From NCBI RefSeq assembly GCF_000520995.1, contig NZ_JACA01000034.1, positions 85,956 to 149,955 of the forward strand: DNA of 64,000 nucleotides, written 5' to 3'. The stretch's first letter is position 1. Each line of letters opens with the position of its first letter. This document shows positions 9,548-18,481 of this stretch, one piece after another. The notes beneath the pieces are model-generated. The model was not told the origin of the DNA. It saw nothing but the letters and a program-made list of their open reading frames with translations, and did not search any database. A program made the position numbers and the translations under genes. The stretch comes from Aquimarina macrocephali JAMB N27. GTDB taxonomy: Bacteria > Bacteroidota > Bacteroidia > Flavobacteriales > Flavobacteriaceae.

Positions 9548-11656
9548 CTACCATATTAATATTTCATCTACAAAGAGCCATGAGGCTTTTCCTGCTCCTT
9601 GATGCCAAGATGGAAGTTTTTTTAAATTATGAACTACTACCTTTATGTACTTAGCGTCTGTTTTAGGAACATTTAGTGTAAAGTGTTTTTTCTTTATTTC
9701 TATTGCTTCTTTTGCATTGGTTACATTATAATTTGATGTACTAATTTTCTTAAATGAAGTATTTTCATTTCTAACATATACCTCAATCATTTTCGGAAAC
9801 AAAATCCAGGATCCTGAATCTTGCAGACAACTAATTGATACATTCTCAATAGATCTGGGTTCATCAAAATTGATCGTAGTAATTAAATTCTCTCCTTCAT
9901 ATCCTGTCCATTTACCATCAGAAAAAAGTAGACTCCCTTCTATAAAATCAAATATCTTACCTGCTCCTGGATATCGTTCTGACGGTCTATGTACTATATC
10001 AAAATTCTTTACTTCATGTTTTATCTTAAAAAAATCTCTTTCTAAAACTGGACTTGGTAACCAGTTTTCCTTATACATTTTTGCTTTTAACTTGGTAAAA
10101 TCAGCGATTTTTATAGGTTTAGTATATTTAACCGAAGTACTATCTGGATCTGTACCATCTAGTGTATATCGTATCGTAGCTTTAAATATTTGTTCATCAA
10201 AAGCAACTATTAAACTATCTGAGAATATTGTTTGTTCTGTGATCAGTTTTGGAGGTTTTAAAGGCATAATTTCTGTAAAACCCTCAAAAACTCCGTTATG
10301 GATAATAGTTTGATTACTTCTCATTAATTCCTTAGTAAAGCTCTCATCTACTTTTGTATTCCAAACATATATATCTGTTAGATTTATTTTTTCAATCAAG
10401 GATGCTATTCCTTTATTACCTACTAACGTATTATAAATATTTAGAACTTCTAAGTCTTCTAAATCTTCTAAATACTTAATAGTTGCATCAGAGATTTTGG
10501 TATTGTCCAAACGTAGCTTCTTTATTTTTTTAAGATGTCTAAGACCTTTGGTCATATCGTCTGTAAGCAACGTATTATTAAGATCTAACTCTACTAATTG
10601 ATCTGCTATTTCTTTTAATTCTGTTACTGCATCTTCTGTAATCGAATCTTTTACATATTTAACTCTTAAGTACGGTTGATCTGCTACTATTCTATTTACC
10701 AAAAACCCTACTTCTATTACATCATTTAAGGCATTTACAGAAGCTTCAGAGGTAATTTTAGTATCTTTTTTTAGATAATTTTGTAATAGACCAGTTAGTG
10801 TATCATTCTTATGATAAGCTAGTGCTTTTTTATTAAAATCGGCTCCATTATCTATCCAATGTTTCAATAACCAAATCTCATCTGAAGTGATTTGATTTTT
10901 TCCTTCTGGTGGCATATGTTTCTCATCTTCTAAAGGCAATAAGATTCGTTTAATTATACGACTATTTAAAGCTTTTCCTGATTGTAAAGCTCTTCCATTT
11001 TCACCTCCTTCTAAAATCGTCGCTTCAGAAATCAGTGACAATTCTCCTTTTTGCTTTGTCGCATTGTGACATTGTATACACTTGGCATCTAAAATGGGGT
11101 GTACTACATCAGAAAAATACCGAAGACTATCAATAACTTGAGGTTTTTCTTTTTTTACTCTTAACGGCGAATATTGTGTAATAAAACTATCTCCATGTGT
11201 TAACACACTTCCATAATGTCCTGTTATACCTATTAAGATGATAGAGGTTACAAACAAAAAAAAGAATAGTTTTTTATAACGCTCTTGTTTTTTTAAAATA
11301 TATAATAAAATTATTAAACCTGAAGTACCAATTCCTGTCCACATATGAATATTCGTTGTTTGAACTTCATACCCTCCTTCTAATGATAAAAAGTACCCCA
11401 GAATACATGCTAAACATGCAAAAATTGCGCTAAAACCTAATCCGGTTTTAACAAGAGTATCTGTATGTTTTTTACGAATGCGCCCTATCACATCAAAATA
11501 AAACACTAGTAGTAATCCTCCTATCGGAAGATGTAATATCAACGGATGAAAACGTCCTAAAAACAGTACAAATTCAGGAATATTATCTATAGAATTCTCT
11601 ACAGGTACTACTGTTTCTGAAAAAAGAAAAAATAAATTAAATAAGACGAAGTTCAT
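9548..11656 (-). CDS. DUF2231-type membrane protein with cytochrome c, leucine-rich repeats and GH20-like tail
   Basis: This unusual 702-aa mosaic has about four membrane helices in residues 25-150 (DUF2231-like), then a planctomycete-type cytochrome c domain with CIQCH (193-197) and a probable distal Met ligand in KHMPPEGK (near Met248). Leucine-rich repeats follow (about 330-440), then a chitobiase-like beta-sandwich and a discoidin-like domain ending SWLFVDEILIW. The last two modules match the tail of the adjacent GH20 enzyme. The haem domain should lie on the periplasmic side. Function is unknown. Inference: it anchors an electron-transfer or carbohydrate-sensing complex with the DUF1501 and DUF1549/1553 proteins. 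Only 11 nt separate it from the GH20 gene. Confidence 0.8.
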   Translation of the reverse strand: MNFVLFNLFFLFSETVVPVENSIDNIPEFVLFLGRFHPLILHLPIGGLLLVFYFDVIGRIRKKHTDTLVKTGLGFSAIFACLACILGYFLSLEGGYEVQTTNIHMWTGIGTSGLIILLYILKKQERYKKLFFFLFVTSIILIGITGHYGSVLTHGDSFITQYSPLRVKKEKPQVIDSLRYFSDVVHPILDAKCIQCHNATKQKGELSLISEATILEGGENGRALQSGKALNSRIIKRILLPLEDEKHMPPEGKNQITSDEIWLLKHWIDNGADFNKKALAYHKNDTLTGLLQNYLKKDTKITSEASVNALNDVIEVGFLVNRIVADQPYLRVKYVKDSITEDAVTELKEIADQLVELDLNNTLLTDDMTKGLRHLKKIKKLRLDNTKISDATIKYLEDLEDLEVLNIYNTLVGNKGIASLIEKINLTDIYVWNTKVDESFTKELMRSNQTIIHNGVFEGFTEIMPLKPPKLITEQTIFSDSLIVAFDEQIFKATIRYTLDGTDPDSTSVKYTKPIKIADFTKLKAKMYKENWLPSPVLERDFFKIKHEVKNFDIVHRPSERYPGAGKIFDFIEGSLLFSDGKWTGYEGENLITTINFDEPRSIENVSISCLQDSGSWILFPKMIEVYVRNENTSFKKISTSNYNVTNAKEAIEIKKKHFTLNVPKTDAKYIKVVVHNLKKLPSWHQGAGKASWLFVDEILIW

Positions 11657-11661
11657 AGGTA

Positions 11662-12483
11662 TTACTTATTGTTTCTTGTATTAAAAATCCATTCATCCAT
11701 AAACAACCAAGCAGGATTACCTTTTCCTTGATGCCATTTGGGAATAGATTTTACATTCTGTATTTCTATTTTTATTTTCTTCATTTCTTTTAGAATAGAG
11801 ATATGAAGGTTATCTAGTTTTGATACATCTTTATTAAGTTTTTCTATTGGTTCATCAGTTTCAAATTCTATAAAATTTACCCCATCCTGAGAGAATGAAA
11901 TAATAACATCCTCTATCGGAAAAATCCAGGCACTCGTATTTACCAGATACCCAATATCTATAGATTCTAAAAACACTTTATCTTTAAAATCTACTATAGT
12001 TACCAGAGGTTCTACTATTCCTATCCATTGATCATCCTTGAAATTTGAAGTTCCTTTTTTATGATTTACCAGGGTGTTTTTTCCTTGTCCGGGATATTGT
12101 TTACTTAATGGGGTAAGTAAAGAAATATTTGAAATATCAATTCCTTTAGCATAAAAAGAAATCGCTTTAACATCACTGGGTTTAAAATCAGAGTGAAATG
12201 CTTTAAAAGTATATGTCCCAGGGTTTGAAACAGAGATAGTACTATTATATTTTTGTGATGTTTGTGTAGGTTCACTGCCATCATCCGTATAATAAATTTC
12301 TGCTTCATTTAATCGTAATGAAGCTATAATCCTTGATGAAGTGTCTAGAATTACATTTTTCGCCTCAATTCTTGGACTAGCCAATTGTATATTTTCCTGC
12401 TGTGTATATCTTACCTCTTGTCCATTTGTATTTTTACAAGAACATAAACATACAAACAACCCAATTTTCCATAATTTCTTCAT
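11662..12483 (-). CDS. lipoprotein with chitobiase-like and discoidin-like domains
   Basis: The start is placed at ATG 12483, which overlaps the TGA of the upstream gene as ATGA and gives a proper lipoprotein signal, MKKLWKIGLFVCLCSC; an in-frame start 42 nt further upstream lacks one. The mature protein (273 aa in all) consists of a beta-sandwich like the CHB_HEX_C domain (ASLRLNEAEIYYTDDGSEP) and a discoidin-like domain that begins YPGQGKNTLVN and ends AWLFMDEWIFN. It has no catalytic domain. It looks like the tail of the neighbouring GH20 and cytochrome proteins freed as a separate polypeptide. Inference: a glycan-binding or scaffold lipoprotein. Confidence 0.75.
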   Translation of the reverse strand: MKKLWKIGLFVCLCSCKNTNGQEVRYTQQENIQLASPRIEAKNVILDTSSRIIASLRLNEAEIYYTDDGSEPTQTSQKYNSTISVSNPGTYTFKAFHSDFKPSDVKAISFYAKGIDISNISLLTPLSKQYPGQGKNTLVNHKKGTSNFKDDQWIGIVEPLVTIVDFKDKVFLESIDIGYLVNTSAWIFPIEDVIISFSQDGVNFIEFETDEPIEKLNKDVSKLDNLHISILKEMKKIKIEIQNVKSIPKWHQGKGNPAWLFMDEWIFNTRNNK

Positions 12484-13523
12484 ATTCGGGTTAATTTTAT
12501 AGGATAAGTTTGTCCAGAATTCCATTGTGTTACGTATATACTACCGTCTTCATCTATACATACATCGTGCGGATGTCTAAATAATTTTATAGTCTGGTAC
12601 AATTCTGTTAGAGTATCTTTTTTATACACCGGTGGTGTTGCCCCTGGACAAGAAATTACTTCATTCTTCTCATTCATTATCAATAAAAACCCAGAATCAT
12701 CATAGGTTGCTTCTCTTGATTTTAGTACTGCAAAATAAATATCACTATCATGAATGACAGGTCTACATATTAGTGCCCCAGGAACTTTTATCGATGATAA
12801 ATAGTTTCCTTCCAGACTAAATCTTTTTAAAGTATTCTGTTCTCGTGCAGTTACTAACAATGTAGGATTAGCTTTATCTCTATGATCAAAACATATACCG
12901 TGGGCATTTAAGAATTGGTGATCTTCTGTTCCTTTTCCTCCGAATATATTTAAAAGTTCCCCTTTATAATTATAGTGTAATATGAATTGATTTCCATAAC
13001 CATCTGCAACATAAAAATCTCCGTTTTCTAAAACAGTAGTTTCTGTAGGCCTGAATTCTTCCTTAGTTTTATATTTACCAGTTTCAACTGGATAATCAAC
13101 GGTCATTATTTTTTTACCATCAATAGTAGTTTTAATAACTTGATGGCGTTCATAATCAGTAATGAATAAAAAATCTTCTCCATTCTCAACCGACAGGGTT
13201 AATCCATGAGCTCCGGGATAGACAGTCCCCCACGTTTCTATTAGTTTTCCTGATTTATCATAAATGATAATATTATTTTTGATATGATTGGTAAGCATTA
13301 CAATGCGCCCCTTAGAATCCTGAATAATTTCATGGCAATCTTGCACTGGCACTTTCATCGGGTCCAAATTACCCCATTTCATATCTATTTTATATTGATG
13401 AGAATTATGCCCAATAACCAGGTCCTTATAAGAATCAAAAGAAAATGCCCCAGAATACCCGGGTAAAGTTAATATCCCAGCGGAAACACATGCCGATTTC
13501 TGCAAAAAACTTCTTCTATCCAT
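12480..13523 (-). CDS. NHL/6-bladed beta-propeller protein with Tat-like signal
   Basis: The product has 347 aa. The N-terminus MDRRSFLQKSACVSAG is a twin-arginine-type signal. The rest has NHL-like repeats: HEIIQDSKGRIVML, HGLTLSVENGEDFLFITDYERHQV, NGDFYVADGYGNQ, HGICFDHRDKANPTLLV and HDVCIDEDGSIYVTQWNSGQ, as expected for a six-bladed propeller. Related propellers act as lactonases, lyases or protein-binding platforms; no catalytic set is obvious here. It overlaps the next lipoprotein gene by 4 nt and follows the DUF1501 gene by 11 nt, so the three are probably translated together. Export through Tat would fit a protein folded before export, as expected for its DUF1501 neighbour. Confidence 0.8.
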   Translation of the reverse strand: MDRRSFLQKSACVSAGILTLPGYSGAFSFDSYKDLVIGHNSHQYKIDMKWGNLDPMKVPVQDCHEIIQDSKGRIVMLTNHIKNNIIIYDKSGKLIETWGTVYPGAHGLTLSVENGEDFLFITDYERHQVIKTTIDGKKIMTVDYPVETGKYKTKEEFRPTETTVLENGDFYVADGYGNQFILHYNYKGELLNIFGGKGTEDHQFLNAHGICFDHRDKANPTLLVTAREQNTLKRFSLEGNYLSSIKVPGALICRPVIHDSDIYFAVLKSREATYDDSGFLLIMNEKNEVISCPGATPPVYKKDTLTELYQTIKLFRHPHDVCIDEDGSIYVTQWNSGQTYPIKLTRI

Positions 13524-13534
13524 AATTATCTTAT

Positions 13535-15007
13535 TTAAACAATTAAATCGTTTATCACATTACCATGAACATCTGTTAACCGGAACCTTCTTCCCTGATG
13601 CTTAAAAGTAAACTTCGTATGATCTATTCCCATTAAATGCATCATTGTGGCCTGAAAATCGTGAATATGAACCGGGTCTTTTACTACATTGTAGCCCAAC
13701 TCATCGGTCTCTCCATAGGTAAATCCTGGTTTTACGCCACCGCCCGCCATAAAGAGTGTAAAAGATCTTGGGTGGTGGTCACGCCCGTAATTGGTCTCTG
13801 TTAAGGTTCCCTGGCTATAATTTGTTCTACCAAATTCTCCTCCCCAAATCACTAATGTATCTTCTAATAAACCTCTTTGTTTCAAATCCATAATAAGAGC
13901 TGCAGTAGCTTGATCCACATCTTTAGCTTGTTTTTCTATTTGTGAAGGGAGGTTATCATGTTGATCCCACCCCATATGATATAATTGCACAAAACGTACA
14001 TCTTTTTCTACAAGTCTTCTAGCTAAGATACAATTGGCAGCGTAGGTTCCTGGGATCTGCGAATCAGAACCATACATTCTAAAAACATGTTCTGGCTCAT
14101 CATCAATGTTCATAGTTTCGGGTACTGAAGTCTGCATTCTGTATGCCATTTCATATTGAGCAATCCTGCTATTAATTTCCGGATCTCCAAACTCTGTTTC
14201 CTGCTTGTGGTTTAATTCACTTAAATAATCCAACATACTTCTTCTGTCTGCTCTCGACATTCCTTCAGGGTCTTTAAGATACAGAACCGGATCTTTCCCA
14301 GATCGAAATTGTACTCCCTGATGTAAAGAACTCAAAAATCCATTTCCCCATAGTTTAGAATACAATGGTTGGCCGTTTGGACGACCAGTTCCTCTACTTA
14401 ACAGGACAGAAAAAGCAGGTAAATTATCATTAAGACTTCCTAAGCCATAACTCATCCAAGAGCCTATACTTGGTCTTCCTGATTGCTGAGAACCTGTCTG
14501 AAAAAATGTGATAGCAGGATCGTGATTTATGGCATCAGTCTGCATAGATTTCACAAAACAAAGTTCGTCTACTATCTTAGAAACATATGGCATCAAATCA
14601 CTAACCCAAGCTCTGGATTCTCCATATTGTTTAAAAGAAAAGTTGCTATCTGCCAAAGGAAAATTAGATTGCCCCGAAGTCATCCCTGTCAATCGCTGGC
14701 CTTTTCTCACTGACTCAGGCAAGTCCTTACCTCTCATGTCTGTTAGCTTTGGCTTATAATCGAATAAATCCAATTGTGAAGGACCACCACTTTGAAAAAG
14801 ATAAATAACTCGTTTTGCTTTTGGAGCAAAATGTGGCAGTTTCAAAGTACTTGTCCCAAGGTTCAGACCCTCGGCAGTATTTGGTGCTGTAAACATAGTT
14901 ATTGGGTCCAATATCGAACCCAGTGCAACACCTCCAATACCTAATCCAATTTTTTTTAAAAAATGTCTTCTGTTATTGTTGTTAAAATGTTTGAATATCT
15001 CGTTCAT
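13535..15007 (-). CDS. DUF1501 family protein, Tat-exported
   Basis: The 490-aa product starts with a Tat signal (NNRRHFLKKIGLGIGGVALG, residues 11-30). DUF1501 proteins share the alkaline phosphatase/sulfatase superfamily fold. Visible landmarks are FQSGGPSQLDLFD, INHDPAITFFQTG, HMGWDQHDNLP, WGGEFGRT and GRDHHPRSFTLFMAGGG. The family has no established activity. It is usually encoded beside a PSCyt1-DUF1549-DUF1553 protein, in Planctomycetes and marine Bacteroidota, and that partner lies 5 nt upstream here. Inference: the two work together in the periplasm, perhaps on a sugar or its modification. This pairing inside an N-glycan operon is notable. Confidence 0.9.
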   Translation of the reverse strand: MNEIFKHFNNNNRRHFLKKIGLGIGGVALGSILDPITMFTAPNTAEGLNLGTSTLKLPHFAPKAKRVIYLFQSGGPSQLDLFDYKPKLTDMRGKDLPESVRKGQRLTGMTSGQSNFPLADSNFSFKQYGESRAWVSDLMPYVSKIVDELCFVKSMQTDAINHDPAITFFQTGSQQSGRPSIGSWMSYGLGSLNDNLPAFSVLLSRGTGRPNGQPLYSKLWGNGFLSSLHQGVQFRSGKDPVLYLKDPEGMSRADRRSMLDYLSELNHKQETEFGDPEINSRIAQYEMAYRMQTSVPETMNIDDEPEHVFRMYGSDSQIPGTYAANCILARRLVEKDVRFVQLYHMGWDQHDNLPSQIEKQAKDVDQATAALIMDLKQRGLLEDTLVIWGGEFGRTNYSQGTLTETNYGRDHHPRSFTLFMAGGGVKPGFTYGETDELGYNVVKDPVHIHDFQATMMHLMGIDHTKFTFKHQGRRFRLTDVHGNVINDLIV

Positions 15008-15012
15008 AATCT

Positions 15013-17385
15013 TTAACTTTTAGTTATGGTCTCATCTAAATTAAATAGTAAACTCACTAAAGCCGTATATGCCCTTAATTCTATAGGTTGGATATCTTCC
15101 GGAATATCTAATGTGTTTATTTGCAATCTCTCTGTAATTTCTGTATCATTTTTAATATATCTTTCTCGTTGTTCATTGAGATATTGAGATAATTTATTCA
15201 ATTCTATTTCATCTGGGTATCTAGATGTAATTTTCCTAAAGAGAACTTCAATCTTTTGTTTCTCATCAAAAGCTTCTTTTTTCAATACTTGAATAGCCAT
15301 AGCAATTGATGCCTCAATAAGTTGGGGGTCATTCATTAATACTAATGCTTGTAAAGGAGTACTGGTTTTTTGTCTCTGTACACTACAAAAATCTCTAGAT
15401 GCAGCATCAAATGTGAGCATGGACGGAGGGGGTACTGTTCGCTTCCAAAAAGTATATAGACTTCTTCTATGTAACCCCTCGCCAGTGTCTTCAATATATC
15501 TTGTAAGTCCCTGTCCTGAAGCTGTTTCTGCCCACAACCCTGGCGGTTGATAAGGTTTTACGCTTGGCCCTCCTATCTTTTTAACTAAAAGTCCGCTTAC
15601 TGCCAATGCATTGTCTCTTATGGCTTCTGCAGCTAATTTATAGCGTGGGGCTCTTGCTAATAGTTCATTTTTAGGATCTTTTTCTAATAACTTAGGAGTA
15701 ATTTTAGAATCTTGTTGATACGTAGCTGATAAGGCTATTTTTTTTAATATACCTTTTATATCCCAGCCTTCTTCTTTAAAAGTTACAGCTAACCAATCCA
15801 GTAATTCAGGATGTGTAGGAAGTGCTCCCTGATTTCCAAAGTCATCTGCAGTAGTGACAATACCTGCACCAAACATTTGTTGCCATAAACGATTTACCAT
15901 TACCCTTGCTGTTAATGGGTTTTTATCATCAAAAAACCATTTTGCCAAACCTAACCTGTCTTCTGTATACTGATCAGAAAAAGGTAGTACCTTCTCTGGT
16001 AAGATATAAGGTACTTTTTCGCCAGGAGCATCATAAAGTCCTCGATTTAGTAATCGATTCTCTCGTATTCCTTTTTCATCTTTCATTACCATCAATTTTA
16101 CCTTAGGAATGGAATCCGGCATACTAATAAAAGGTAATTTTTCCTTAACCATCTTTTGATCCAACGTTATAGAAGGTTCTGGTGTTTCTCCATACTCCAT
16201 CCTTCCCTTTTCATTTAACTGATTAAAAAAGCTATACATACCATAAAACTCTTTTTGAGATATAGGATCATATTTATGGTCATGACAACGGGCACATTCC
16301 ATAGTGAGTCCCATAAAGGCCTTAGAAGTTGTATTTGTCCGATCCATTACATACTCTACACGATATTCTTCATCTATCACTCCACCTTCCTGCGTAATTT
16401 TGTGATTTCTATTAAACCCCGAGGCCACTATTTGTTCTAGACTAGCATTATCTATTTGGTCTCCTGCTAACTGCCACTTTACAAATTGATTATAGGGTAA
16501 GTTTTTATTAAATGCAGATATCACCCAATCTCGCCAAGGCCACATTGTACGTTCCAGGTCGTCTTGGTAACCATGAGTATCAGCATATCGTGCCACTTCC
16601 ATCCAATCTAAAGCCATACGTTCTCCATACGCATCAGAAGCAAGCAATCGATCTATTATTTTCTCGAAAGCATTGGGCGAAGTGTCTGTAGTGAAATCAT
16701 TAATTTCTTCTAACGTAGGTGGCAAACCAGTAAGGTCAAAAGAAATACGTCTTATTAATTTTTCTTTAGTTGCTATTACTGATGGTGTAAGTCCTTCGGA
16801 TTCTAGTTTTTTAAGAATAAAGTGGTCAACTTCATTATTTGCCCATTTTTTGTCCTTAACTTCAGGTACTTCGGATTTTTCTGGAGCCTTAAATGCCCAA
16901 TGTGTATTCCATTTAGCCCCATCTTTGATCCACTTTTTTAAGATTTTTTTCTCATAATCATTTAAACTAAGATTAGAATGTGTAGGAGGCATGAGTTTAT
17001 GTACATCTTTAGCGAAGATTCGCTTCATCATTTCGCTGTTCTCTACATCTCCAGGTATTACAGCATATCGATCGTTATTTTCTCCTAATGGGACATAAGC
17101 ACCATCTTCTGTATCAAAACGTAATCCAGCTTCTCTGGTGCCTGCATCGGGTCCGTGGCAAGCATAACACTTATCTGATAAAATAGGTTTTACATCAAAA
17201 CTATAGCTTATCTTTTCTGGTACTTTTTTTTCATTTTCAGATGTTTTTTGTTCTAAACTTAGTCCCGTACTCTTCTCTTTTGCCAGTAATATATATTCTT
17301 CTTTTGGATTTGATATTAACCATTTTATAAAAACAGTTATTACAAAAAAAAGTAAAAAATATAGTACAATATTCCTTTTTTTCAT
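15013..17385 (-). CDS. PSCyt1-DUF1549-DUF1553 planctomycete-type cytochrome protein
   Basis: The 790-aa product has one N-terminal membrane helix (residues 7-25), then the PSCyt1 haem domain with CYACHG (73-78) and a KLMPPTHS segment as the likely distal ligand. DUF1549 (PSCyt2; from about 183, VDHFILKKLESEGLTPS) and DUF1553 (PSD1; from about 485, NPLTARVMVNRLWQQMFG) follow. DUF1549 holds CARCHDHKYDP, a second CxxCH. The family is abundant in Planctomycetes and has no settled biochemical role. It should sit in the periplasm, anchored to the inner membrane. It pairs with the DUF1501 gene downstream. Inference: an oxidative or dehydrogenase step coupled to glycan breakdown. Confidence 0.92.
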   Translation of the reverse strand: MKKRNIVLYFLLFFVITVFIKWLISNPKEEYILLAKEKSTGLSLEQKTSENEKKVPEKISYSFDVKPILSDKCYACHGPDAGTREAGLRFDTEDGAYVPLGENNDRYAVIPGDVENSEMMKRIFAKDVHKLMPPTHSNLSLNDYEKKILKKWIKDGAKWNTHWAFKAPEKSEVPEVKDKKWANNEVDHFILKKLESEGLTPSVIATKEKLIRRISFDLTGLPPTLEEINDFTTDTSPNAFEKIIDRLLASDAYGERMALDWMEVARYADTHGYQDDLERTMWPWRDWVISAFNKNLPYNQFVKWQLAGDQIDNASLEQIVASGFNRNHKITQEGGVIDEEYRVEYVMDRTNTTSKAFMGLTMECARCHDHKYDPISQKEFYGMYSFFNQLNEKGRMEYGETPEPSITLDQKMVKEKLPFISMPDSIPKVKLMVMKDEKGIRENRLLNRGLYDAPGEKVPYILPEKVLPFSDQYTEDRLGLAKWFFDDKNPLTARVMVNRLWQQMFGAGIVTTADDFGNQGALPTHPELLDWLAVTFKEEGWDIKGILKKIALSATYQQDSKITPKLLEKDPKNELLARAPRYKLAAEAIRDNALAVSGLLVKKIGGPSVKPYQPPGLWAETASGQGLTRYIEDTGEGLHRRSLYTFWKRTVPPPSMLTFDAASRDFCSVQRQKTSTPLQALVLMNDPQLIEASIAMAIQVLKKEAFDEKQKIEVLFRKITSRYPDEIELNKLSQYLNEQRERYIKNDTEITERLQINTLDIPEDIQPIELRAYTALVSLLFNLDETITKS

Positions 17386-17471
17386 ACGTTTAAAATTTAA
17401 CTATTTAGTTATATTTATCTTTACTATCCTATAGAAAAGGTGCCTTCTTATCATGCTAATTAGTAGCTAGT

Positions 17472-18479
17472 TTATTTGATCATATAGTCTGCATCTAATA
17501 ATTCATTACTAGAAATCTCATTTTGTATCGCATAATTAAACCCGGGGCGTAAACAGTACGAACCATATTCTCCATCTTTATTAAGTGCTATAAAACCTAC
17601 CTGTAAATACTCTAAGTCTGAATGATTTTTATGTATTTTATAAATCCTTTCAACTACTTCTTTACATGCCTGATAAGGAGATTTTCCTTGACGCATTAAT
17701 TCTACCACCATGGCACTTCCTGCGGTTCTGATTACGGCTTCTCCTAAACCTGTTGCTGCCGCAGCGCCTACTTCATTATCCAAAAACAATCCTGCTCCAA
17801 TTATCGGAGAGTCTCCTACCCTACCATGCATTTTCCATGCAGCACCACTGGTAGTGCATGCTCCTGAGATATTTCCATCTTCATCTAATGCCAACATACT
17901 TATAGTATCATGGTTTTCTATATTTATTACCGGTTTATAATTAGATTTCTGAAGCCATTCTTCATATGCTTTCTTTGATTTTGGTGTAAGTAACTCTTCC
18001 TTTTTAAAACCCTGTTCTAAAGCAAATTGCAATGCCCCCTGGCCTGTAAGCATTATATGTGGTGTTTCTTCCATTACTTTTCGTGCTACAGAAATAGGAT
18101 GTTTAATGTGTTGTAAAAAAGAAACTGCTCCGCAATTACTATTATGGTCCATAATACATGCATCCAGAGTTACATTTCCTTCTCTATCAGGAAAACCTCC
18201 CAATCCTACAGTTTGTACTTCTGGGTTTGCTTCTGCAGTACGCACCCCTTGTTCTACTGCATCTAATGCGCTACCTCCTTTACTCAATATTTTCCAAGCT
18301 TCCTCATTGGCTACAATACCATGATTCCAGGTAGAAATAACGATGGGCTTTACAATCTTTTTAATTTCTTTTTCTTCCTTAACAACAGCTGTTTTTCCTT
18401 GTTTTTCATCAGTTTTACAGCCAAAAATTGTTACTATTAAAAAAAGTGACAAGCAGTAATACTTAGTGTTAGTTCTCAT
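17472..18479 (-). CDS. N4-(beta-N-acetylglucosaminyl)-L-asparaginase (glycosylasparaginase) lipoprotein
   Basis: I chose ATG 18479, 2 nt past the upstream stop, over a TTG at 18485; it gives a 335-aa precursor with lipobox IFGC (Cys21). This is an Ntn-hydrolase. Autocleavage should occur before Thr192 in NHDTISMLALDEDG, which then becomes the N-terminal nucleophile of the beta subunit. Substrate-site segments HGRVGDSPIIGAG and TGLGEAV are present, and WNHGIVANEEAW is typical of the family N-terminus. It hydrolyses the amide between GlcNAc and Asn, the last bond linking an N-glycan to protein. This is the clearest marker that the operon acts on protein-linked N-glycans. A 86-nt gap separates it from the next gene downstream. 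Confidence 0.93.
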   Translation of the reverse strand: MRTNTKYYCLSLFLIVTIFGCKTDEKQGKTAVVKEEKEIKKIVKPIVISTWNHGIVANEEAWKILSKGGSALDAVEQGVRTAEANPEVQTVGLGGFPDREGNVTLDACIMDHNSNCGAVSFLQHIKHPISVARKVMEETPHIMLTGQGALQFALEQGFKKEELLTPKSKKAYEEWLQKSNYKPVINIENHDTISMLALDEDGNISGACTTSGAAWKMHGRVGDSPIIGAGLFLDNEVGAAAATGLGEAVIRTAGSAMVVELMRQGKSPYQACKEVVERIYKIHKNHSDLEYLQVGFIALNKDGEYGSYCLRPGFNYAIQNEISSNELLDADYMIK

Positions 18480-18481
18480 AA

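Noticed and set aside
9870..10313. 147-codon plus-strand open frame
   Set aside because: It is antisense to the discoidin-like and beta-sandwich part of the DUF2231-cytochrome gene; composition is that of a reverse reading.
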